Assembly: GCA_049115815.1 (NCBI GenBank)
Contig: JAGDZO010000005.1
Location: forward strand, 248,001 to 312,000
From: Marinoscillum sp049115815
GTDB lineage: Bacteria > Bacteroidota > Bacteroidia > Cytophagales > Cyclobacteriaceae
Direction of reading: 5' to 3'
DNA: 64,000 nt
Part shown: one piece after another, positions 26,825 to 35,970 of the stretch
How the letters are laid out: each line of letters starts with the position of its first letter
How positions within the stretch are numbered: the stretch's first letter is position 1
Translations under genes and position numbers: made by a program
The notes under the pieces: model-generated
What the model was told of the DNA's origin: nothing
What the model saw: the letters and a program-made list of their open reading frames with translations, nothing else
The model's database searches: none

Positions 26825-26883
26825 AGGCTGTCTCAAAAGATAAACATCGAATATTAGATATTGAATATCTTTTGGGACAGCCT
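26825..26883. terminator. Long bidirectional terminator hairpin
   Basis: Two 17-nt arms (AGGCTGTCTCAAAAGAT and ATCTTTTGGGACAGCCT) pair with one wobble position across a 25-nt loop. A tract of A precedes it, giving a T run on the - strand; the + strand side has only a few T. It lies between the convergent genes at 26294 and 26908 and should stop transcription from both, most clearly the minus-strand gene. Confidence 0.8.
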
Positions 26884-26907
26884 CTTCATTTGGCGGAAGC
26901 CAAAAAC

Positions 26908-27834
26908 TTAAGGGAGGGTCAACTCACCGCGATCATTCCAATTGATCTCACCGAAATTAAATACGCCTTCACCAGCTCCTTCCATCAATGCATTGATATC
27001 CAAAGTGAAGGTTATGGCATCTCCGCTAACCAGACTGATCGGCTCTTCAAAATCCACCACTTGGTTAAATGACTCACCGGTGTAATAGCTATACATGTTC
27101 ATATTCATGGCTACCAGGGTCTGAGGCATCACATACAAAGTGTAGCTAGTTCTATTATCACCAAGATATCCAGCCACATAGCTATAATCGTCTTGTACAA
27201 AATCAGTCTCATCAAAACTGTAGGCCCACGGATTTTCTGTGACCAATCCCATTTCAATCCAAGCGGTATTAAAGTCAGCACCATTATTCATTTTGAAGGT
27301 CACTTTAGCCGAGATATTTTCCATATCAATTTGCACTACTTGTCCTTCTTCTTCCAATGTAAAATCCTCTTTACCTACGTAGATTGGTCCCTCGCTGATG
27401 GTATAACCTGGAATGACCAACTCATTGCCAGCGACCACACCTAGTGAGTCTTCCAAGTCTTCCGGAAAACCGAAATCATCATAATAATAGTAATAGAAGT
27501 CAGCCGTCACAGCCAACAACTGATAGTTACCAGCTGAAAGCGAGGGAATAAAAATCGTATCGGGTACGATCTGCTCCTCATGATATCGGTAATAGTGTGT
27601 CTCATGGACAATCTCGTTTGCCTCATTGAGAATCAACACTGTTAAGTTCTTCACATCATCTGCACTAGAGGCCACTCTGCCGTTTCCGGCTCTAAATTCA
27701 TAGCTCAGCGACTGATTGATACCAGTCACCATCATGCTCATTTCGCCTTGCGGCAATTCATCTTCAGGGGTCGACTCGCATGCCGCGAATAAAACTAGCG
27801 TCAATGCGATAAATAGAATATTGATCTTTTTCAT
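26908..27834 (-). CDS. FimB/Mfa2-like lipoprotein (fimbrial anchor type), tentative
   Basis: The 308-residue product has a lipoprotein signal (LVLFAAC, Cys19) and two beta-sandwich-like halves. The stretch DVKNLTVLILNEANEIVHET (about 60-79), the YY repeat region near 110-120, and the LSAGNYQLLAVTADF strand resemble FimB/Mfa2-type proteins, which anchor or cap fimbriae at the outer membrane in Bacteroidota. The second half holds KVTFKMNNG and RTSYTLYVMPQTL. No fimbrillin gene is beside it, so the call is by resemblance only. It has its own terminator. Confidence 0.55.
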   Translation of the reverse strand: MKKINILFIALTLVLFAACESTPEDELPQGEMSMMVTGINQSLSYEFRAGNGRVASSADDVKNLTVLILNEANEIVHETHYYRYHEEQIVPDTIFIPSLSAGNYQLLAVTADFYYYYYDDFGFPEDLEDSLGVVAGNELVIPGYTISEGPIYVGKEDFTLEEEGQVVQIDMENISAKVTFKMNNGADFNTAWIEMGLVTENPWAYSFDETDFVQDDYSYVAGYLGDNRTSYTLYVMPQTLVAMNMNMYSYYTGESFNQVVDFEEPISLVSGDAITFTLDINALMEGAGEGVFNFGEINWNDRGELTLP

Positions 27835-27922
27835 AATTATAGGGGGTATACTCGCAATTTAATAAATGCTGAGCAAGAGGCTCATATACCCAAGACGATC
27901 AAAACCTTAAAATCGTTGGACA

Positions 27923-29803
27923 CTACCCTCCAGATTTTTCACTTAGCTCAAGCCATCTCAACTCTTTGGCTTCAATTTCCTCCTTGATTTGCTCTAAATT
28001 CTCACCTAGAGACTGCAATTCTTCGAAATCGGTCTTACCATCCATAGATGCGATAACCTCCTCTTTCTTCTGCTCCAACTTAGCAATCTCTCCCTCCAGG
28101 CCATCGAATTCTCGCTGCTCGTTGTAGGATAATTTGACTCCTTCTGCCCTTTTAGTCTCTGTATTAGATTTGGTATTCTTGTTAGCCTTTTTGGGCGCAA
28201 ACATATCTTTCTTGAATCCACCCTCTGCCCGGAAGTCTGTATAATTACCCGGGAAGTCTCGCACCTTTCCATCTCCTTCGAATATGAATAAATGATCTGT
28301 CAACTTATCCATAAAGTATCGATCATGAGAAACAATCATCAAGCAACCTTCAAAATTATCGAGGTAATCTTCCAGCACATTGAGTGTCATCAGATCCAGA
28401 TCATTGGTAGGCTCATCCAGTATGAGGAAATTCGGATTCTTCATTAGCACACGCAATAACTGTAGCCTCCTGCGTTCTCCTCCACTCAACTTACCCACCA
28501 CATTGAATTGCATCTTAGGTGGAAAGAGAAATTGGTTGAGCAGCTGCGAGGCGGTAATCACCGATCCATTAGCCAGCTCGATCACCTCTGCCACTTCTTT
28601 GACCACATCGATCACTCGACTATTGGGATCAAAAACTTGCTGTTCCTGGGTGTAATAACCAAACTTAGTTGTTTGCCCTACTTCTCTATTTCCAGAGTCG
28701 ATATCAATCTCACCACTGAGAAGATTCAAAAAAGTAGACTTACCCACACCATTTGGTCCTACGATACCTACGCGCTCTTTGCGCTGAAATGTATGCTCAA
28801 AATCAGATAGAATATTGACCTTTTCGAAACGCTTGTTGACGTGCTCCATCACCAATATCTTCTTGCCTTGGCGTTCACCTTTTAGGTTCACTTCCATCTC
28901 TGCTCGCTGCACTCCCTTAGAAGCTTTTTCTTTGGTTTCATAGAAAGCATCCACCCTATATTTAGCCTTGGTACCTCGAGCTTTCGGTTGCCTGCGCATC
29001 CAATCGAGCTCCTTTCTCAGTAAGTTTTTGGCTTTATCCACAGAGGCTGCATCCTGTGCTTCTCGCTCTGCCTTCTTTTCCAGAAAATTCTGATAGTTGC
29101 CTTTGTACCTAAACAACTCGCCATTGTCCAGTTCCATGATCTCGTTGGTCACCCGATCCAGGAAATACCTATCATGAGTCACCATCAATAAAGTTAGATT
29201 GGCCACAGCTAGGTAGTTTTCTAACCATTCGATGACTTCCAGATCCAGGTGGTTGGTAGGCTCATCCAAAATCAACAGCTCTGGCTTAACCACAAGCGCC
29301 CTGGCAAGTGCAACCCGTTTCCTCTGACCACCAGAAAGTTCACCCATCTTCTGATCTAGGTCTTCTATACCTAACTCCCCAAGGAGCTGCTTTACTTGGC
29401 TTTCATAATCCCACGCGTTGAGGTTATCCATTCGCTCCAGAAGCGGTGTAATATCCGGTGCATTCATAGGATCGATGGTGGCTTTATGAAGCGCCATTTC
29501 ATAGTCCCTGATCACATTCAACTCTTCTATATCTTCTGCAAATACAGCCTGAACCACATTGTCTGCATCATCAAAAATAGGATTCTGAGGAACCATGGAA
29601 ACCCTGATGCCTTTGCGAAAAGAAACTGATCCTCTATCAGGCTGCTCTAATCCTGCAATGATTTTCAACAAAGTAGATTTTCCACAGCCATTGACCCCTA
29701 CCAAAGCTGCCTTCTGCCCTTGATCCAGACCCATGCTCAACTCTTGAAAGAGCTGTTTTTCGTCATAGTTCTTAGCGAGATTTTCTACAGAGAGATTGTT
29801 CAT
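27923..29803 (-). CDS. ABC-F family ATPase (Uup-like)
   Basis: The 626-residue protein has two ABC domains with no membrane helices. Walker A motifs are GVNGCGKST (near 36-44) and GPNGVGKST. Signature motifs are LSGGQRKRVALARAL and KLSGGERRRLQLLRVL. A charged C-terminal coiled coil (EFDGLEGEIAKLEQKKEEV) follows. The linker between the domains is rich in Arg and Lys. ABC-F proteins act on the ribosome or on translation and recombination; the C-terminal coil and length suggest the Uup branch. It is divergent from the M61 peptidase gene with about 116 bp between starts. Confidence 0.92.
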   Translation of the reverse strand: MNNLSVENLAKNYDEKQLFQELSMGLDQGQKAALVGVNGCGKSTLLKIIAGLEQPDRGSVSFRKGIRVSMVPQNPIFDDADNVVQAVFAEDIEELNVIRDYEMALHKATIDPMNAPDITPLLERMDNLNAWDYESQVKQLLGELGIEDLDQKMGELSGGQRKRVALARALVVKPELLILDEPTNHLDLEVIEWLENYLAVANLTLLMVTHDRYFLDRVTNEIMELDNGELFRYKGNYQNFLEKKAEREAQDAASVDKAKNLLRKELDWMRRQPKARGTKAKYRVDAFYETKEKASKGVQRAEMEVNLKGERQGKKILVMEHVNKRFEKVNILSDFEHTFQRKERVGIVGPNGVGKSTFLNLLSGEIDIDSGNREVGQTTKFGYYTQEQQVFDPNSRVIDVVKEVAEVIELANGSVITASQLLNQFLFPPKMQFNVVGKLSGGERRRLQLLRVLMKNPNFLILDEPTNDLDLMTLNVLEDYLDNFEGCLMIVSHDRYFMDKLTDHLFIFEGDGKVRDFPGNYTDFRAEGGFKKDMFAPKKANKNTKSNTETKRAEGVKLSYNEQREFDGLEGEIAKLEQKKEEVIASMDGKTDFEELQSLGENLEQIKEEIEAKELRWLELSEKSGG

Positions 29804-29919
29804 GGCGCAAATGTATTGAGATAATCAGCCATTGATCTTACAATGATTCAACTTAGTGTCACTAGGCTCTGATATAGCCAAGGATATTTACGAATATTGC
29901 TACTTCCAATTTCAATACT

Positions 29920-31701
29920 ATGCGATTAATCCATTCTCTTATTTGCTTCTGTTTGGTTGCTATTGCAAAAGGTCAAGCACCCATTGTCTATGAATTGTCC
30001 TTTGAAAACATTGTGCACCATGAATTGCAGGTCAAGGTGACTTTTACGGACATTGAGACCGATGTGCTGGAAATCCGCATGCCCAATTCATCGCCGGGTC
30101 GGTATGCGGTTCACCAATTCGCCAAAAACGTATACTTAGAGCGCGCCAAGGATCTGAATGGAGAGGAAGTTGCCTTACGCAGACTCACTCCTTATACTTG
30201 GGAAGCGGAGGTAAAAGACGGGTCGGTGACCTTCGAATACACTGTCTTTGGAAATCATGCAGACGGAACATATCTGGGTGTAGATGCCAAAAAAGTCCAT
30301 ATGAACATGCCAGCCACCTTTGTATATGGTGTCAATCTTGAGAGCAGGCCCATTGAGTTGTTCATTCCCGAAAGAGGGAAATGGGATGTGGCTACCCAAC
30401 TCGACAAGCAGAGCCCAACCAAATTTGTAGCGCCTAATTACTATTACTTCTACGATAGCCCAACGATAGTTGGGGAAATGGAATGGCGAAGGTGGGAAGT
30501 AGATGGGCAAACCATAGAGATGTCGGTCATGCATGAAGGTACAAAGGAAGAACTCGATGCGTATACTGCGTGGGTAAAACTGGTAGTCAATGAATTGAAA
30601 GACGTCTATGGCGAGTTGCCAAAATTCGATTATGGTCGGTATACCTTCTTGATTGCCTACAATCCTTGGGTGAAAGGCGATGGAATGGAGCATCGAAATT
30701 CGACAGTTTGCACCAGCACAAGAAGTCTGGAAACCAGCGCACTTAGCTTGATCAGAACGATTTCACACGAGTTTTTTCATAGTTGGAATGTGGAGCGTAT
30801 CAGACCCGAGTCTTTGGAGCCTTTTGACTTTGATGTCCCAAACCTTTCCGAAGCTCTTTGGTTTGGAGAAGGATTTACGGATTATTATGATCGGTTGACA
30901 CTCATGCGAACGGGCATTTATACTACAGAGCAATTTATTAGAGATCAAGCCAATAGACTGACTGCTGTGCTGAATGCTCCTGGGCGTAGCATCAGGTCTG
31001 CAGTAGTAATGAGTCAACAGGCAGTTTTTAAGGATGCGGGTGTATCTAATGACGCAACGAATTTTGAAAACACATTCATTAGCTATTATCAATATGGATC
31101 CATCATAGCATTGGGCCTAGACCTTACGCTTCGAACGGAATTTGATACTGATCTTGACACCTATATGAAAACTGTATGGAAGAAGCACGGCAAAACGGAG
31201 ACTCCCTATACCATGACAGATCTGCAACAGATACTAGCCGACCTGACCTCCAAGAAGTTTGCTTCGAGTTTTTTCAAAAATCAGATTTACGGTAGTCAAC
31301 TTCCTGATTTCACCACCTTATTCGAGAATTTCGGAATTAAAAAATCAATACAAAGCCCAGATTCGCCCTATTTCGGGAATCCGAAACTGAATAACTATGG
31401 CAAGATCACAAGCAAGCTATTGAAGGGTACAGCATTGTATGAAGCAGGAATAGAGCAGGGAGACAAGCTGATTTCCATAGATGAAAGAGAACTGGATACT
31501 ACTGGCGACCTCAATAGAATCATCAATACACTAGAAGTGGGAAAATCCTATGAAGTGGAATATGAGCAACTGGGCGAACGCAAGACAGGAACTATCACCA
31601 CGGTGCAAGATCCTAGAATAACTCTGGCTTATCTACAGGACAGCAAACTAAAATCTAAGCAGATCAAACTGAGAAATGAATGGCTGGGACTGGATGACTA
31701 A
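29920..31701 (+). CDS. M61 family metallopeptidase with PDZ domain
   Basis: The 593-residue exported protein has a signal peptide (LICFCLVAIAKG). The zinc-binding motif His283-Glu284-x-x-His287 is followed by the third ligand Glu317 in GEGFTDYY. A PDZ domain (GIEQGDKLISIDEREL near 505-520) lies at the C-terminus. M61 enzymes are glycyl aminopeptidase-like zinc peptidases of the periplasm or outer membrane. All catalytic residues are present. A hairpin with an upstream A tract follows the stop codon. Confidence 0.93.
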   Translation: MRLIHSLICFCLVAIAKGQAPIVYELSFENIVHHELQVKVTFTDIETDVLEIRMPNSSPGRYAVHQFAKNVYLERAKDLNGEEVALRRLTPYTWEAEVKDGSVTFEYTVFGNHADGTYLGVDAKKVHMNMPATFVYGVNLESRPIELFIPERGKWDVATQLDKQSPTKFVAPNYYYFYDSPTIVGEMEWRRWEVDGQTIEMSVMHEGTKEELDAYTAWVKLVVNELKDVYGELPKFDYGRYTFLIAYNPWVKGDGMEHRNSTVCTSTRSLETSALSLIRTISHEFFHSWNVERIRPESLEPFDFDVPNLSEALWFGEGFTDYYDRLTLMRTGIYTTEQFIRDQANRLTAVLNAPGRSIRSAVVMSQQAVFKDAGVSNDATNFENTFISYYQYGSIIALGLDLTLRTEFDTDLDTYMKTVWKKHGKTETPYTMTDLQQILADLTSKKFASSFFKNQIYGSQLPDFTTLFENFGIKKSIQSPDSPYFGNPKLNNYGKITSKLLKGTALYEAGIEQGDKLISIDERELDTTGDLNRIINTLEVGKSYEVEYEQLGERKTGTITTVQDPRITLAYLQDSKLKSKQIKLRNEWLGLDD

Positions 31702-31740
31702 AAAAAGGAAGAGGCACAACCTCGCATGAAATCGTGCCTC
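31700..31740. terminator. Hairpin after the M61 peptidase gene
   Basis: A perfect 7-bp stem GAGGCAC/GTGCCTC has a 16-nt loop. It is preceded by an A tract and followed by no T run on the + strand, so it would work better on the minus strand even though both flanking genes run +. It may be a weak or non-canonical terminator. Confidence 0.4.
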
Positions 31741-31823
31741 TAACTACCGCCTAACTAAATCCTAAAACTGACCTTATAACTCGGCATCATTCGATTTGGT
31801 TTAAACTTTTTTCAATTATTTTT

Positions 31824-31849
31824 CAAAATGTATGCTCGACTACATTTTG
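31824..31849. promoter_or_regulatory. Perfect inverted repeat upstream of msrA, candidate operator
   Basis: CAAAATGTA and TACATTTTG are perfect 9-bp arms separated by 8 nt. The site lies 62 bp upstream of the msrA ATG, in a zone where the promoter would be expected. A symmetric site like this could bind a dimeric regulator such as a redox or metal sensor (inference). Confidence 0.4.
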
Positions 31850-31911
31850 ACCACAATATTTCTATTCGTTCACCTTACAAACTCTTTTGCTCGTTGGTGA
31901 GTTTGAATAAC

Positions 31912-32571
31912 ATGAAAGATATGAACAAGATAAAATTCCTAATACCTGCAATAGCCTTGATGTTGGTCATTGGCTGCCAAGCCGAAACCAAGCAAGAGAA
32001 ATACGAAACAATAAACTCAGCGGATGCATTGGCCACTCAAAAATTGGATACCGCGACTTTTGCAGGAGGATGCTTTTGGTGTATTGAAGGATCATTCGAG
32101 CAAATCAAAGGTGTAGCGTCCGCTGTGTCTGGGTACGCGGGAGGAACCAAAGAAAACGCCACCTATAAACTGACTGGCACTGGAAGAACCAAGCATGCTG
32201 AGACGGTACAGATATACTTTGACCCATCAGTGATAGACTTTAACACCTTGCTAGACATATTCTTTGTGGCACATGATGCTCGACAACTGAACCGACAAGG
32301 GCCTGACGTGGGGCCTCAATATCGCAGCGCGATATTCTATCACAACGAGGAGCAAAAGCAATTGATTGAAGCCAAAATCAAGCAAATAGAACCCGACTAT
32401 GGTGGAAAGATCGTCACCGAGATTACTCCTTACACTGAGTTTTACATGGCTGAAGCATATCATCAGGACTATGAAAAGAATAATCCTTACAACCCATATG
32501 TTATGAGTGTCTCTCAGCCGAAAATCAAAAAAGTACGAGAGACATTCCCTGATTTGATCAAAAAGGAATAA
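31912..32571 (+). CDS. msrA: Peptide-methionine (S)-S-oxide reductase, lipoprotein form
   Basis: The ATG at 31912 gives 219 residues with a lipobox (LMLVIGC, Cys22); an upstream ATG at 31828 would put the signal internally and falls inside the inverted repeat. The catalytic motif GGCFWC has its nucleophile at Cys54. YRSAIFYHNEEQ and FYMAEAYHQDY match the MsrA core. It reduces methionine S-sulfoxide in proteins, here most likely at the envelope. No msrB is next to it in the window. Confidence 0.93.
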   Translation: MKDMNKIKFLIPAIALMLVIGCQAETKQEKYETINSADALATQKLDTATFAGGCFWCIEGSFEQIKGVASAVSGYAGGTKENATYKLTGTGRTKHAETVQIYFDPSVIDFNTLLDIFFVAHDARQLNRQGPDVGPQYRSAIFYHNEEQKQLIEAKIKQIEPDYGGKIVTEITPYTEFYMAEAYHQDYEKNNPYNPYVMSVSQPKIKKVRETFPDLIKKE

Positions 32572-32665
32572 TTAAAAGGTCGAGGTTAGGAGCAAAATAA
32601 GCTTTGGATCATTCTATTCTGATCTAAAACGAATCTGAAAGCATATTTAGGTCTAAATTAGTCGG

Positions 32666-33073
32666 ATGACTAAAAGACGCGCATTTTTTAAAAAATCGGC
32701 ACTAGCTACAGTTAGCCTTGGACTCTTCGGCACATGGGCAAATGCCTCAGCAAAGAACAAAATGATCAAAGGCGATTTTATTCACTCTGTCTACTTCTGG
32801 CTAAAACCTGAAACCGATATTTCCGCATTTATATCAGGTACTCAAGATTTTTTGAATCAGGTACCCGAGGTGATACAGTATCACCTGGGCACGCCTGCTG
32901 GCACCCCAAGGGATGTGGTGGATAACAGCTACTCGGTAAGCTTGATCGTGACTTTTGCATCTAAAGAAGACCAAGACATCTATCAGAAACACCCTGCTCA
33001 TCTTGACTATGTGGACAAGAACAAAGACAAATGGACTGATGTGAAAATATTCGATTCTCTCCTGTCAAACTAA
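32666..33073 (+). CDS. Dabb domain protein with Tat-type signal
   Basis: The 135-residue protein begins TKRRAFFKKSALATVSLGL, a twin-arginine-like signal, with a cleavage site near ANASA. The mature part is a stress-responsive alpha/beta-barrel (Dabb) domain: FIHSVYFWLKPETD near 38-51 and VSLIVTFASKEDQDIYQ-type core, plus HPAHLDYVDKNK near 108-119. Such domains form dimers and serve diverse roles; a specific reaction cannot be assigned. The stop is 3 bp from the end of the convergent AddB-like gene. Confidence 0.85.
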   Translation: MTKRRAFFKKSALATVSLGLFGTWANASAKNKMIKGDFIHSVYFWLKPETDISAFISGTQDFLNQVPEVIQYHLGTPAGTPRDVVDNSYSVSLIVTFASKEDQDIYQKHPAHLDYVDKNKDKWTDVKIFDSLLSN

Positions 33074-33075
33074 CC

Positions 33076-35970
33076 TTAGCGGGAGCAGATATTGTTGTAA
33101 GGACAGTAGTTGCACTTTTTTTCGTCCTCAGTCTGATCAAATACAGTCTGAGGGTGATACATCTCAGTCAGGAGTTCAGTTAGTGCTTCCTCAAAATCTT
33201 CCTCGTGAAGGTCGAAATTGTGAACCGGAGCTTTAGCCAATTCTATCTGCCACTTGAAGTCCTTCTTAAACAAATCACGGCTATTGAAGAGTCCCGGCTC
33301 AATTTGCTCATAAGTGCCATGGTACTTTTGCTTAAACAAGTAACTGTAGAAAAGCACTTGAAAAACAGCTTTGTTTCTCTTGGAGTCTTCACGGTCGATC
33401 AATGAATCAATATTTTTGAAAGAGCGTTCGTCTCGACCAGTTTTATAGTCTATTACCCTCACCTTGCCTTCCTTGATATCAATCCGATCTATGATTCCCT
33501 TGACTTTGACTTGCTCCGTTTGACCGCCTATTTGAATCGGAAATCCTAATTCAAAACCGCTCTTGCTATCTGCTTCCAAACCCAAAATCTCAAAAGGCGC
33601 GTAGGCTTCATCGTGTGTCAAAATCTGTCTAATCACCTTTTTGAGTACATCTGCCGCAATAAGTGATCTTCCTTCCAATTCAAATTTCTTTTCCTTCTTG
33701 ATGTTGTAATGTTTCATGAAAGCCTTGTTGATAGCACCAGGAACTCCTTCTTTGATCCAGAAAAAATCTTCTGGTTGAATCAGCCTTCGTTTCTCTCTTT
33801 TGATGAATTCATCATAGAGAATCTCCATGCTGTCATGCAGAATATTTCCAAATACCATCGGGTCCATCTCTTCCTGCACCATGTCTGGTTCATAGAGGCG
33901 CTCTACATATTTGAAGTAGAACTTAAGCTTACAATCAAGATAAATATTGAGCGCTGAAGGCGTTAGCCCAGAAGCATGCTGGCCTGGCCCTCCTCGAAAC
34001 CCTTCGAGATAGCGACTCATCTTTTGCATCACATCTTCATTCTTCGCAACCACTATGGGCTTTGGCGAAATGGTCTTAATAGGACTGGCCAATATTCGCT
34101 TCTCAATTGGCAATCCCGACTCCACTTCCATCTGCTGAACGAGTCTACTCAATTCTCCATTTACATTGAATTCTGAAACAGTATTGAAATAAAAATGCAC
34201 GTCCTTGGCTCTCTGAATCAAGCGATAGTACAAGTAAGCGTAAATGGAATCTTGGTGATCAAACACTGGCAAATCAAAAGCCCTGCGGATATTGTAAGGT
34301 ATAAATGATCCTCTTCTCGCGGCAGCTGGCCAACTGTCTTCATTCATATTGAGAATAAATACTCGATCAAAATCCAGATTACGGGTTTCCAATATCCCCA
34401 TGATCTGGAGTCCGTCAAGCGGCTCTCCAGTGAAAGGAATTTTCAAACTGCGGGCCAATCGCCTAAACAGCTTGATAATGAAGTCATACTCCATAGCTTC
34501 GGTTCGCTGGCCCATCATCTGATGCAGACCAGATAGGTGCTTGTAGAATTGACTGATGTATTCCAGTTCGAGTCCTCGCTCCTCTTCCTTCCAAATGTCA
34601 TAAAGCTCCTTAAGAAGTGTCAGCAGGTAGTCAAAAGGATTTTCGGGTTTTTGAAAAATCAGCTCGAAAATGGGATGATTGAGTTTGATCTCAGTTTGCT
34701 GAAGGGTAATCCTATTGCGCTTACGAATTTCCTTCACCAGATCTCGAATGGCATCTTGATCGAGCGAATAAAGCATGGGATGCTCCACTACTTCTATCGT
34801 TGGTTTGAAGTAAAACGATACACCCTTGGTTAGACTCTCTTTGCGTAAGTTTTGCAGCTGCAGAACGCTCTCTAGTAAAGTGTACACCGGGGTATCCTTG
34901 AGCGGATAACCCATGGTGATATTGATCTTATTAATAGCCTCGGGGATGGCATGGAGAGTGGGAAACAGCATGTGCTCTTGCGGTAAGACAACTACAGTTT
35001 TCTTCGGGTCGAAATCAGGTTCATTGCATATTTCATTCAATTTTTCTGCAAGTGCCTTAGTCTGGCCAACCTCCAACGAAACGCCTGTGGCGGTCAAGTT
35101 CTTGGCTTGTTGAAATCGCTTGGGGATTTCTGCTGGAAAAGTCTTTTTGAGAACAGAATCATCGGCGTAAGCTCTCATGAAGAAGCCCGCCTCTTGCACA
35201 GGATTGGAGAAATAATAGTCGTCCAAATCCCATACCACCTCTGCTTCTAATTCGTGCACAAAATGCTTGATAATCTTCTCCTCCGCATGGGTAAGGGCAT
35301 TGAAGCCAGCGAAGTATATCTTATCATGTCGAGATACATCCAATGAAGCAATAGTGTCTGCCACTTCCCGATAAACCATACCGCCATAAGCCTGATTGTG
35401 GTTCTTCAGCGTAGATTTAAATTCGGTATAAACCGGCAACAAGATTTTCCAAGTCTCTAGAAAGGCTTCCTGACTCTTGGTGGTCTTGGGCAAAAAACTA
35501 GACCAAAAGCTCTGAATCACGCGCTTGTCTTCTTCATCTAGAAAATAGAATTCCTCATCAAGCTCTTTCTGAGATTTGATGCTCGTGAAAAGCTGTTCTG
35601 GATTGACCAGATATTGATCTATCTCTTCAAAATCTCGAAGAATCATCTCGCCCCAGAAGAAGAACTGATCAAAAGTCTCATCGTTTTGCTGATGCTTTTG
35701 ATAGGCTTCATATAGGCTGAAAATAGCCTCCAATGTCTCGATAGTCTCCAACGAAGAAAACCCGCCCACAAAGTCTTGCATGCTCATCACCTCCGGCATC
35801 CAAAGCGGCTTGGAGATCATTTCGCTTAGCGACTGCCTAAAAAACAGTCCCGCTCTCCGATTGGGAAAAATGACCGTTACTCGATCGAGTTGGTTTTGGT
35901 GCTCATTGAGTATTCGCTCAGCTAATTCACCGATAAATGTATTTGGTGTATTTTCCTGCTTGCTGCTCAT
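33076..35970 (-). CDS. addB: AddB-like PD-(D/E)xK nuclease of double-strand-break repair
   Basis: The 964-residue protein has a UvrD-like fold without an intact Walker A (TVIFPNRRAGLFFRQSL near 32-48). The C-terminal RecB-type nuclease domain has GIIDRIDIKEGKVRVIDYKTG. An iron-sulfur-type cysteine set is visible: Cys680 in IYLDCKLKF, then Cys953, Cys956 and Cys962 at the very end. It is the partner of the AddA-like helicase, whose gene overlaps it by 4 bp. Together they would process DNA ends for RecA. Homologues in Bacteroidota are often annotated simply as PD-(D/E)xK nuclease family. Confidence 0.88.
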   Translation of the reverse strand: MSSKQENTPNTFIGELAERILNEHQNQLDRVTVIFPNRRAGLFFRQSLSEMISKPLWMPEVMSMQDFVGGFSSLETIETLEAIFSLYEAYQKHQQNDETFDQFFFWGEMILRDFEEIDQYLVNPEQLFTSIKSQKELDEEFYFLDEEDKRVIQSFWSSFLPKTTKSQEAFLETWKILLPVYTEFKSTLKNHNQAYGGMVYREVADTIASLDVSRHDKIYFAGFNALTHAEEKIIKHFVHELEAEVVWDLDDYYFSNPVQEAGFFMRAYADDSVLKKTFPAEIPKRFQQAKNLTATGVSLEVGQTKALAEKLNEICNEPDFDPKKTVVVLPQEHMLFPTLHAIPEAINKINITMGYPLKDTPVYTLLESVLQLQNLRKESLTKGVSFYFKPTIEVVEHPMLYSLDQDAIRDLVKEIRKRNRITLQQTEIKLNHPIFELIFQKPENPFDYLLTLLKELYDIWKEEERGLELEYISQFYKHLSGLHQMMGQRTEAMEYDFIIKLFRRLARSLKIPFTGEPLDGLQIMGILETRNLDFDRVFILNMNEDSWPAAARRGSFIPYNIRRAFDLPVFDHQDSIYAYLYYRLIQRAKDVHFYFNTVSEFNVNGELSRLVQQMEVESGLPIEKRILASPIKTISPKPIVVAKNEDVMQKMSRYLEGFRGGPGQHASGLTPSALNIYLDCKLKFYFKYVERLYEPDMVQEEMDPMVFGNILHDSMEILYDEFIKREKRRLIQPEDFFWIKEGVPGAINKAFMKHYNIKKEKKFELEGRSLIAADVLKKVIRQILTHDEAYAPFEILGLEADSKSGFELGFPIQIGGQTEQVKVKGIIDRIDIKEGKVRVIDYKTGRDERSFKNIDSLIDREDSKRNKAVFQVLFYSYLFKQKYHGTYEQIEPGLFNSRDLFKKDFKWQIELAKAPVHNFDLHEEDFEEALTELLTEMYHPQTVFDQTEDEKKCNYCPYNNICSR

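Noticed and set aside
31828..31911. Longer MsrA start at the ATG at 31828
   Set aside because: It would place the lipoprotein signal internally and its ATG falls within the palindrome; the ATG at 31912 gives a standard lipobox.
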